The position numbers and the translations under genes are program-made. Source: Comamonadaceae bacterium (lineage in GTDB: Bacteria; Pseudomonadota; Gammaproteobacteria; Burkholderiales; Burkholderiaceae_C). Taken from it: DNA of 6,161 nucleotides. Of this stretch, positions 1-5,021 are shown in pieces; positions within the stretch are counted from its first letter, which is position 1; every line of letters starts with the position of its first letter. Where the stretch lies: contig JAIXXW010000310.1 in NCBI GenBank assembly GCA_027490555.1, forward strand, positions 1 through 6,161, read 5' to 3'. Under the pieces are notes generated by a model. That model was not told the origin of the DNA, did no database searches, and worked only from the letters and a program-made list of their open reading frames with translations.

Positions 1-881
1 AACAGCCACTGCTGGCCGTGCCCGCCCATATAGCCCACGGTGATGTCGGACAGCACATTGGTGTAGTCCACACAGCTGCGGCAGGTGAGCGGGAAAAAAT
101 CGGGCGGCAGGGTCGACAGGGGCAGGTTCAAAAACGGGATCAGGCGTTGCTCACCCTGGTCGGTGCGCACCTCCACATGGTAGTCGGCGCGGAACTCGAC
201 GTAGCTGATGTCCTGGGGTCGGTCGGAGATCAGGCCCAGGAACTGGTGGAAGTTTTCGGTGTGGGTGTTGTCCGAGCAGGGCGTGCCGATCACATACAGC
301 TGCTGCAGGCCTTGCTCGCGTTCGAGCTGCGGCTGAATGGCGCGCAGGGCGTAAATCTGGCAGGGGATGCCGATCACGGCCAGGCGCTTGTGACCCTGGG
401 CCAGGGCGGGCTCCACCAGGCTGAGCAGCGGCGCATAGCCCATGCGCATGCCCCGGCACTGCGCCATGTCCTGGGCGCGGGTGACCAGCACCGGGCGCGG
501 CCGCCAGCGGTCCTGCGGGTCGGCGGCCATGGCGATCACGGCATCGACCAGGCCTTTTTCGAGCAGCACTTCGGCCAGACGGGTGGTGATGCCGGTCCAT
601 TGCGCGCCTGGCGTGGGTGGGTCCAGTCGGGCGCTCAGGATGTGTTGGTAAGGACCGAAAAACAGCTCGTCAGGCTGGGCCGTGTGCGCGCCAGTGTGCT
701 GCTGGCGTGCCCGGCCATGCACGCGCTCCTCCAGCCCCGGGTAATCGGGCTGGATGAACTGGCAGGCCTGGCCGCAACGCTTGGGGTCCTGGGTGCGTGA
801 GAGGCCACAGTCGGTGCACAGCTTGCGCGCGGGCGCCGCAGCCGGTGCATCGGGGAGGATCTGGGCGTCTTGCACGGCCAT
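1..881 (-). CDS. bciB: BciB-type divinyl (proto)chlorophyllide 8-vinyl reductase, FrhB family, 3' end cut by window
   Basis: The start ATG is at 879-881 and 293 codons are visible before the window ends; the family is roughly 400 residues long. The enzyme reduces the 8-vinyl group of (proto)chlorophyllide to ethyl in (bacterio)chlorophyll synthesis, using iron-sulfur clusters and flavin (family knowledge). Visible features: an N-terminal cysteine cluster with CTDCG at residues 22-26 plus Cys36 and Cys40, then the QFIQPDYP stretch (41-48), DELFFGPYQ (71-79), QWTGITTR (94-101), RGMRMGYAPLL (143-153), VIGIPCQ (169-175), IGTPCSDN (198-205) and a second cysteine pair CRSC (267-270) followed by VDYTNVLSDITVGYMGG. 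These run in the order I know from cyanobacterial and purple-bacterial BciB. An in-frame TGA (the stop of the upstream gene) lies three codons before the ATG, so no longer start is possible. There is no clear Shine-Dalgarno sequence, which suggests translational coupling to the NnrU gene 6 bp upstream. Other FrhB-family reductases, such as 7-hydroxymethyl chlorophyll a reductase, are the main alternative. Confidence 0.85.
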   Translation of the reverse strand, partial: MAVQDAQILPDAPAAAPARKLCTDCGLSRTQDPKRCGQACQFIQPDYPGLEERVHGRARQQHTGAHTAQPDELFFGPYQHILSARLDPPTPGAQWTGITTRLAEVLLEKGLVDAVIAMAADPQDRWRPRPVLVTRAQDMAQCRGMRMGYAPLLSLVEPALAQGHKRLAVIGIPCQIYALRAIQPQLEREQGLQQLYVIGTPCSDNTHTENFHQFLGLISDRPQDISYVEFRADYHVEVRTDQGEQRLIPFLNLPLSTLPPDFFPLTCRSCVDYTNVLSDITVGYMGGHGQQWL

Positions 882-887
882 GGGCGC

Positions 888-1478
888 TCAGCCAGCCCGG
901 GTGAAAGGCATCACGCCCACCAGCCAGACGTGCAAGCCGCCCATCAGGAAGGCGGCCCACACCCCGCTGCCCAGCACCACGGTCAGCAGCGTGCCCAGCA
1001 GCTTGCCCTCGGGCGCGCTGTGCAGGTTCAGGCGGTCCCGCTGCCGGGCCGCGCGGAACACCAGCACCGACCAGACCAGAAAGCCGCCGAACAACAGCAC
1101 ATCGGCCAGGTTGCCATTGGACAACAAATGCCCCAGCGCCCAGACCTTGACCGACAAGGTCATGGGGTGGCGCAGTTTGGCCTTGATCTGATTGCCGGGC
1201 ACGTAGGTGGCCACCAGCAGCACCATGGCCAGCCACATCAGCAAGATGGTGGCGTGCTGCATGCCGCGTGGCGGTGTCCACAGCACCACCGGGTCCAGCC
1301 GCGCCTGGGCATAGCCATGCACCAGCAGGATGAAACCGAGCAAAGACAGGGCGGCGTAAACGCCCTTGAAGCCCAGAGGGCCCCACCTGCCCATGGCTTG
1401 CTGGCGCAGGCCAGGGGCCAGGCTTTGCAGCGAGTGGATGCCCAAAAAAAGAACCAAACCGAACACGAGTTGCACCAT
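888..1478 (-). CDS. NnrU family membrane protein (Z-ISO related)
   Basis: This 196-residue, very hydrophobic protein has about five predicted membrane segments (roughly residues 3-20, 36-56, 76-93, 114-141 and 160-189). NnrU-family hallmarks are His15 in the first segment (LGIHSLQSL), the RHPMTL box with His104, WALGHLLSNG with His117, and GGLHVWLVG with His183. Members include NnrU, linked to nitrite/NO metabolism in denitrifying Rhodobacter, and plant 15-cis-zeta-carotene isomerase, which binds haem b; the exact reaction of most bacterial members is unknown. The ATG at 1478 is preceded by AAGGGA (1484-1489 on the minus strand) with a 5-nt spacer. The stop lies 6 bp before bciB, so the two are almost certainly co-transcribed. 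No denitrification gene is visible nearby. The bciB partner makes a role in tetrapyrrole, carotenoid or membrane redox biology worth considering, but that is inference. Confidence 0.85.
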   Translation of the reverse strand: MVQLVFGLVLFLGIHSLQSLAPGLRQQAMGRWGPLGFKGVYAALSLLGFILLVHGYAQARLDPVVLWTPPRGMQHATILLMWLAMVLLVATYVPGNQIKAKLRHPMTLSVKVWALGHLLSNGNLADVLLFGGFLVWSVLVFRAARQRDRLNLHSAPEGKLLGTLLTVVLGSGVWAAFLMGGLHVWLVGVMPFTRAG

Positions 1479-1522
1479 GTCAATCCCTTTTCCTTGCTGG
1501 CATGTAGATCAGAGTGCATTCT

Positions 1523-1543
1523 GACACGATGGTGTCCATCGCG
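1523..1543. repeat. Two overlapping short inverted repeats in the divergent intergenic region
   Basis: GACAC-GATG-GTGTC (1523-1536) and CGATGG-TGT-CCATCG (1527-1541) are both perfect inverted repeats that share bases. The second extends to 8 bp per arm (1525-1543) if one G-U pair is allowed. As RNA they could not form at the same time. As DNA they overlap the PpsR/CrtJ-like palindrome at 1533-1550. They may be operator half-sites or chance. Confidence 0.4.
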
Positions 1544-1550
1544 GTTGACA
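1533..1550. promoter_or_regulatory. PpsR/CrtJ-like operator, TGT-N12-ACA, upstream of the NnrU-bciB unit and HiPIP
   Basis: The 18-bp sequence TGTCCATCGCGGTTGACA matches the known PpsR/CrtJ consensus TGTc-N10-gACA at all eight specified positions. It lies 55 bp upstream of the NnrU start on the minus strand and 123 bp upstream of the HiPIP start on the plus strand. On the minus strand it contains TGGACA (1533-1538), which could be a -35 element with a weak -10 TCTGAT (1508-1513, 19-bp spacing). A bound repressor would then cover the -35. The plus-strand TTGACA at 1545-1550 has no good -10 partner. The match is seen directly; function is inferred from the adjacent bacteriochlorophyll gene. Confidence 0.5.
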
Positions 1551-1600
1551 TGGAATAGCCCTCTATTTCCTGTGTGATTTACTCGGGATTGCCGAGGGAC

Positions 1601-1629
1601 ATGACAAGGTGACTCAATCGGCGCACAAT
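1601..1629 (+). promoter_or_regulatory. Candidate sigma-70-like promoter for the HiPIP gene
   Basis: ATGACA (1601-1606, 5 of 6 to the -35 consensus) and CACAAT (1624-1629, 4 of 6 to the -10 consensus) are 17 bp apart. Transcription would start near 1636, giving a leader of about 37 nt that carries the AGGAG ribosome site at 1662-1666. This is the best-spaced pair I could find in the 194-bp gap, but both boxes are imperfect. Confidence 0.35.
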
Positions 1630-1672
1630 GAACTATCCAGTATTTTCTGGCGACACCTTCCAGGAGCGTTCC

Positions 1673-1999
1673 ATGTCCCGTTTTGTCCATTCTTCTTCCA
1701 CCCGCCGTGTGTTCATGATGCAAGTCGCCACGGCCGCCACCGCCGTTTTGGCCGTCAGCGAGGTTTCGGCCCAGGCCATGCTGGACGAAAAAGACCCCCA
1801 GGCCGTGGGTCTGGCGTACAAAGCCGATGCCACCAAGGTCGACAAGGCCAAGAACCCCAAGTTTGTCGCGGGCAGCAACTGCGCCAACTGTGCCTTGTTC
1901 CAGGCCAAGCCAGGCGCCGCTGCCGGCGGTTGCCCGCTGTTCGGTGCCAAGCAGGTGTCGGCCAAGGGCTGGTGCTCGGCCTGGGCCAAAAAGGCCTGA
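1673..1999 (+). CDS. hip: High-potential iron-sulfur protein (HiPIP), Tat-exported
   Basis: The product is 108 residues. It is a small periplasmic [4Fe-4S] one-electron carrier that typically accepts electrons from the cytochrome bc1 complex and donates to cytochromes c, oxidases or photosynthetic reaction centres. The N-terminus is a twin-arginine signal: STRRVFM at residues 9-15, a hydrophobic stretch to about 31 and a likely cut after AQA (33-35), leaving a mature protein of about 73 residues. The cluster ligands are Cys70, Cys73, Cys87 and Cys101 (spacing 3, 14, 14, close to Allochromatium HiPIP). Tyr49, in AYKADATKVD, sits where the conserved cluster-shielding tyrosine is expected. I chose the ATG at 1673 because AGGAG lies 6 nt upstream and it puts the Tat motif near the N-terminus. 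An in-frame ATG at 1628 would add 15 residues and lacks such a site. The gene appears monocistronic, ending at a terminator. The electron partner is not identified in this window. Confidence 0.93.
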   Translation: MSRFVHSSSTRRVFMMQVATAATAVLAVSEVSAQAMLDEKDPQAVGLAYKADATKVDKAKNPKFVAGSNCANCALFQAKPGAAAGGCPLFGAKQVSAKGWCSAWAKKA

Positions 2000-2017
2000 G
2001 TCTGGCCTGGGTCTGCT

Positions 2018-2040
2018 GTGGTCGGGGACGCCCCGATCAC
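2018..2040 (+). other. Strong RNA hairpin just after the HiPIP stop
   Basis: GTGGTCGGGG (2018-2027) and CCCCGATCAC (2031-2040) form a 10-bp stem with one G-U pair and a 3-nt ACG loop, starting 18 nt after the stop codon. No T-run follows, so alone it is not an intrinsic terminator. It may stabilise the 3' end of the short HiPIP mRNA or act together with the terminator that begins 8 nt later. Confidence 0.55.
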
Positions 2041-2047
2041 GACCCCC

Positions 2048-2070
2048 AACCGCCTGTGGGCGGTTTTTTT
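2048..2070 (+). terminator. Rho-independent terminator of the HiPIP gene
   Basis: AACCGCC (2048-2054) pairs perfectly with GGCGGTT (2059-2065) around a TGTG loop and runs directly into seven T residues (2064-2070). It ends 71 nt after the HiPIP stop codon and isolates that gene from the ccm operon. Confidence 0.9.
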
Positions 2071-2143
2071 GTGCCTGCCTGGTGATCAAAAAAAGGGTTT
2101 TCCCTGATTTGCCCCTGCTCTTCAAGGCTTTGGTCGCACAAAG

Positions 2144-2161
2144 TGTCAATCTCTCGTTACA
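2144..2161. promoter_or_regulatory. Second PpsR/CrtJ-like operator, TGT-N12-ACA, upstream of ccmA
   Basis: TGTCAATCTCTCGTTACA matches TGTc-N10-gACA at seven of eight positions (T instead of G before ACA). It ends 36 bp before the ccmA start. Its right half overlaps TACACT (2158-2163), the most -10-like hexamer ahead of ccmA, for which I see no good -35. A regulator here would sit on the core promoter. The rest of the 127-bp gap (2071-2197) shows only a short A-run and a weak AGGG/CCCT inverted repeat. The match is seen; the regulatory role is inferred. Confidence 0.4.
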
Positions 2162-2197
2162 CTCTGCTTTGTCTCCAACCGAGAGGAAAGCCCTGCC

Positions 2198-2839
2198 ATG
2201 GTGTCTTGGGTGCTCACAGCGACAGACCTGGCCTGCCAAAAGGCCCAGCGGACACTGTTCGAGGGCGTGAGCTTGGCCGTCTCGCCGGGCAGCTGGCTGC
2301 ACATCGAAGGCCACAACGGTTGCGGCAAGACCAGTTTGCTGCGCATCCTGTGCGGTCTGTCTCCAGCGGCGCGCGGCCAGGTGTTGTGGCCCGCATCCAG
2401 CCAACCGACCCACCCCCGGCCAGACCGATCCTTGCTGCATTACATGGGGCATGCGCTGGGCCTGAAACCCGATTTGAGTGCCTGTGAAAACCTGCGGCTC
2501 GATGCCCAGGTCAGCGGCTTGTCGCTGAGCCTGGCCCAGGCCGTGCAGGCCCTGGCCTTGCAGGGCCTCCAAAGCCGCGCGCACCTGCCTGTGCGGGTCT
2601 TGTCGCAGGGCCAGCGACAAGGTGTGGCCCTGGCGCGTTTGCGCACCAGTCCGGCCAAGCTGTGGGTGCTGGACGAACCTTTGGTGGGCCTGGATGTGCA
2701 GGCCACCGACACCGCCCGCAGCCTGCTGCAATCGCACCTGGATGCAGGCGGCGCGATCGTCATGACCAGCCACCACGATGTGGGTCTGCGCGGTCCTGGT
2801 TCGCGATTTCAACTGGGCGCCGGCGCGTGCACGGCATGA
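2198..2839 (+). CDS. ccmA: Haem exporter/CcmE-release ABC ATPase CcmA
   Basis: This 213-residue ATPase is close to the usual 205-210 of CcmA. It drives release of holo-CcmE from the CcmC-CcmD complex together with CcmB. Motifs: Walker A GHNGCGKT (residues 38-45), ABC signature LSQGQ (135-139) followed by ARL, Walker B LWVLDEP (155-161), D-loop GLD (164-166) and H-loop His192. The region usually holding the Q-loop reads YMGHALG (82-88), so the Gln seen in E. coli CcmA (GHQPG) is an Ala here. The two Arg after the E. coli signature (GQQRR) are Gln141-Gly142. These are deviations within a recognisable CcmA. The ATG at 2198 has an AGAGGAAA ribosome site (2182-2189). It is the first gene of the operon, and its TGA overlaps the ccmB ATG. 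Confidence 0.93.
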   Translation: MVSWVLTATDLACQKAQRTLFEGVSLAVSPGSWLHIEGHNGCGKTSLLRILCGLSPAARGQVLWPASSQPTHPRPDRSLLHYMGHALGLKPDLSACENLRLDAQVSGLSLSLAQAVQALALQGLQSRAHLPVRVLSQGQRQGVALARLRTSPAKLWVLDEPLVGLDVQATDTARSLLQSHLDAGGAIVMTSHHDVGLRGPGSRFQLGAGACTA

Positions 2840-3528
2840 ACGCAGCCACCCTGCCCAGCCCCTGGCAAGCCATGTCCGGTGTGCTGCAGCGCGATGTGCG
2901 TTTGGCCCTGCGGCGCAAGGCCGAGTGGCTGGGCGCGGTGTTTTTCTTTGTGCTGGTGGCGGCCCTGTTCCCCTTGGCCATCGGCCCCGAGCTGGACACC
3001 TTGCGCCTGATCGGCCCGGGCGTGCTGTGGGTCGCGGCCTTGCTGGCCAGCATGCTCAGTCTGGGGCGCCTTTTCGAGGCCGACCACCAAGACGGCAGCC
3101 TGGAGCAACTGACCTTGTCGGCGGCCCCGCTGTCCTGGCTGGTGGTGGCCAAGCTGGGCGCGCACTGGCTGATCTCGGGCCTGCCGCTGGTCTTGCTTTC
3201 GCCGCTGTTGGGCTTGCAGTTTGGCCTGGGGCCCGAGGCCTTGGGCATTTTGGCCTTGTCGCTGTTGATCGGCACCCCTGTGCTGTCCTTGCTGGGCGCG
3301 ATCGGGGCGGCCCTCACCCTGGGGGTGCGCGGCGGTGGGGTCTTGCAGTCGCTGTTGCTGTTGCCCCTGTATGTGCCGGTGCTGGTGTTTGGCACGGGCG
3401 CGGTCGATGCGCACATGCGCGGCTTGGGCGCGCAAGCGCACATCGCGGTGCTGCTGGCCTTGTTGCTGGCCGCAGCGGCCCTCAGTCCCTGGGCCTGTGC
3501 GGCAGCACTGCGCCTGGCCGTGGAATGA
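2836..3528 (+). CDS. ccmB: Haem exporter permease CcmB
   Basis: This 230-residue inner-membrane protein of about six membrane segments is the permease partner of CcmA in cytochrome c System I. The N-terminal RRKAEWLGAVFFFVLVAALF region (26-45) leads into the first segment. The conserved cytoplasmic loop FEADHQDGSLEQL (80-92), thought to contact CcmA, follows, then LIGTPVLSLLGAIGAALTLG and the LLLPLYVPVLVFGTG stretch typical of CcmB. Length fits the family (about 220 residues). The start is set by ATGA overlap with the ccmA stop at 2836-2839. No strong ribosome site precedes it, so translation is probably coupled to ccmA. The open frame continues upstream of 2836, but only as antisense-free overlap with ccmA and without CcmB-like sequence. 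Confidence 0.95.
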   Translation: MNAATLPSPWQAMSGVLQRDVRLALRRKAEWLGAVFFFVLVAALFPLAIGPELDTLRLIGPGVLWVAALLASMLSLGRLFEADHQDGSLEQLTLSAAPLSWLVVAKLGAHWLISGLPLVLLSPLLGLQFGLGPEALGILALSLLIGTPVLSLLGAIGAALTLGVRGGGVLQSLLLLPLYVPVLVFGTGAVDAHMRGLGAQAHIAVLLALLLAAAALSPWACAAALRLAVE

Positions 3529-3541
3529 ACAGGACCGGACC

Positions 3542-4300
3542 ATGAAGCTCTTTCATTACGCGGCGCCGCAAAACTTCTACCACCTGGCCGGGCGCCTGTG
3601 GCCATGGCTGGCGGTGTTGGCCAGCGCCCTGGCCTTGGCCGGTTTGTGGACAGGCTTCATGCTGGCCCCCTCGGACGCGCAACAGGGCCAGGCCTATCGC
3701 ATCATCTACATCCATGTGCCGGTGTCCTGGATGGCCATGCTGATCTACCTGGCCATGGCCTTCTGGAGCGTGCTGGGCCTGGCGTTCGGCACCCGTCTGT
3801 CGGGCTTGATGACCCGGGCCTTGGCCCCGACCGGGGCCTTGCTGGCGTTCTTGTCCTTGTGGACCGGGGCCTTGTGGGGCAAGCCGATGTGGGGCACCTA
3901 TTGGGTCTGGGACGCGCGGCTGACCTCGATGCTGATCCTGCTGTTTCTGTACCTGGGCTACATCGCCTTGACCTCGGCGATCGAGGACCCGCGCCGGTCC
4001 GACCGTGCAGGGGCCTTGCTGGCGGTGGTCGGGTCGGTGAATGTGCCCATCATCTATTTTTCGGTGCAGTGGTGGAACACCTTGCACCAGGGCGCGTCGG
4101 TGTCCTTCACGCAATCGCCCCGCATGGCCAGCGTGATGCTGACCGGCATGCTGCTGATGAGTCTGGCGGTGTGGTTGTACGCGGTGGCCATCGCCTTGTG
4201 GCGCGTGCGCAGCCTGATCCTGGTGCGCGACAGCCACGCCGCCTGGGTGCAGCAGTTGCCCGAAGTGCTGGCGCACCGCGCCTTGAGGAGTGCCGCATGA
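3542..4300 (+). CDS. ccmC: Haem-handling protein CcmC
   Basis: This 252-residue, six-segment inner-membrane protein presents haem b to apo-CcmE and is a member of the WWD haem-handling superfamily. The tryptophan-rich periplasmic motif spans about residues 112-128, with Trp117, Trp121, Trp123, Asp124 and the RLT following. His58 (YIHVPVSWM) and His182 (WWNTLHQG) match the two axial haem ligands of E. coli CcmC (His60 and His184). I chose the ATG at 3542 because AGGA (3531-3534) lies 7 nt upstream and the sequence MKLFHYAAPQNFYHLAGR fits the family start. The longer open frame reaching back to 3335 overlaps ccmB in another phase. The gene starts 13 bp after ccmB and its stop overlaps the ccmD ATG. 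Confidence 0.97.
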   Translation: MKLFHYAAPQNFYHLAGRLWPWLAVLASALALAGLWTGFMLAPSDAQQGQAYRIIYIHVPVSWMAMLIYLAMAFWSVLGLAFGTRLSGLMTRALAPTGALLAFLSLWTGALWGKPMWGTYWVWDARLTSMLILLFLYLGYIALTSAIEDPRRSDRAGALLAVVGSVNVPIIYFSVQWWNTLHQGASVSFTQSPRMASVMLTGMLLMSLAVWLYAVAIALWRVRSLILVRDSHAAWVQQLPEVLAHRALRSAA

Positions 4301-4551
4301 TCTGGACAAGCGCTGCCGAGTTTTGGGCCATGGGCGGCTATGCCGAGTTCGTCTGGGGCAGCATGGGGGTGAGTGCCGCCTTGCTGGCGCTCGAGGTGCT
4401 GCTGACGCGCCTGGGGCGCCGTCAGGCGCTGGACGCGGTCTGCGAGGCCATGGAAGCCCAGGCGCAGGATGTGCAGGACGAGCAAGCGCGCCTTCGGGCC
4501 AGCCCTGGCGCTGCGCGCATGAACCCTTGGAGCCCAGGAGCGTCGACATGA
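4297..4551 (+). CDS. ccmD: CcmD, small membrane adaptor of the CcmABC-CcmE complex
   Basis: The product is 84 residues with one membrane segment. CcmD is required to release holo-CcmE from CcmC. The N-terminal motif FWAMGGYAEFVWGS (residues 9-22) is diagnostic, and the membrane segment is about 23-37. After it comes a charged, probably cytoplasmic tail of about 45 residues that is rich in Ala, Glu, Gln and Arg and likely helical, ending in a Pro/Gly/Ser-rich piece that overlaps the ccmE ribosome site. This is longer than many CcmD proteins (E. coli about 69). GAGGAG (4285-4290) lies 6 nt before the ATG, which is in ATGA overlap with the ccmC stop. The stop in turn overlaps the ccmE ATG. Confidence 0.92.
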   Translation: MIWTSAAEFWAMGGYAEFVWGSMGVSAALLALEVLLTRLGRRQALDAVCEAMEAQAQDVQDEQARLRASPGAARMNPWSPGAST

Positions 4552-4994
4552 AAAGCCGTCACAAGCGATTGTTCGGGATCGGCCTGGGTTTGCTGCTCTT
4601 GTGTGGCGCCGTGTTTTTTGTGCTGAATGCCTTTCAAAGCAACCTGGTGTTTTTTTTCACGCCCACCCAGGTGGCAGCGGGCCAAGCGCCCAAGGACGGA
4701 CATTTCCGGGTGGGGGGGCTGGTCAAGGAGGGCAGCATCCAGCGCGACGGCATGGCGGTGGCCTTTGTCGTGACCGACACCCACCAGGAAGTGCCGGTGC
4801 GCTATGTGGGCTTGTTGCCCGATTTGTTCAAGGAGGGCAAGGGCGTGGTGGCGCAAGGGCGCCTGGACGCGGCACGCCTGTTTGTGGCCAGCGAGGTGCT
4901 GGCCAAGCACGATGAAAATTACATGCCGCCGGAGGCCCAGCACGCGCTGGACGAGGCGGCCAAGGCCCGCATGGGCGCTGTGGTCGCACGATGA
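4548..4994 (+). CDS. ccmE: Periplasmic haem chaperone CcmE
   Basis: This 148-residue protein binds haem covalently and carries it from CcmC to CcmF. It has a basic N-terminus (MKSRHKR), one membrane anchor (about 8-29) and then a periplasmic beta-barrel domain with FTPTQV (37-42), FRVGGLVKEGS (53-63), VRYVGLLPDLFKEG (84-97) and VVAQGRL (100-106). The haem site is HDENYMPPE: His121 is the covalent attachment residue and Tyr125 the likely axial ligand (E. coli His130 and Tyr134). This is the HxxxY form, not the CxxxY variant of some archaea and sulfate reducers. AGGAG at 4536-4540 is 7 nt before the ATG, and the start overlaps the ccmD stop. The flexible C-terminal tail is short. Confidence 0.97.
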   Translation: MKSRHKRLFGIGLGLLLLCGAVFFVLNAFQSNLVFFFTPTQVAAGQAPKDGHFRVGGLVKEGSIQRDGMAVAFVVTDTHQEVPVRYVGLLPDLFKEGKGVVAQGRLDAARLFVASEVLAKHDENYMPPEAQHALDEAAKARMGAVVAR

Positions 4995-5021
4995 AGCCCG
5001 ACGTGCACCAGGGAGCGCCGC

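Noticed and set aside
18..800. A 260-codon open frame on the plus strand
   Set aside because: It is antisense to bciB, whose cysteine clusters and conserved blocks are unmistakable on the minus strand.
1545..1573. Plus-strand promoter starting from the perfect TTGACA at 1545-1550
   Set aside because: No hexamer at 16-18 bp downstream resembles a -10 element (TCCTGT at 17 bp matches at two positions); the TTGACA is better explained as the right half of the TGT-N12-ACA palindrome.
1637..1650. CCAG-N6-CTGG hairpin in the HiPIP leader
   Set aside because: A 4-bp stem with a 6-nt loop is expected by chance and does not cover the ribosome site.
1628..1672. Upstream in-frame ATG giving a HiPIP 15 residues longer
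   Set aside because: It has no ribosome site and lies in the candidate -10 region; the ATG at 1673 has AGGAG at 6-nt spacing and gives a normal Tat signal.
2094..2105. AGGG-TTTT-CCCT inverted repeat preceded by an A-run, a possible minus-strand terminator
   Set aside because: The stem is only 4 bp and there is no minus-strand gene reading toward it.
1238..2812. A 524-codon open frame on the minus strand
   Set aside because: It runs antisense to HiPIP and ccmA and through the terminator and intergenic DNA, and its translation is a low-complexity mix of Gln, Arg, His and Gly with no domain. It arises from GC-rich codon bias.
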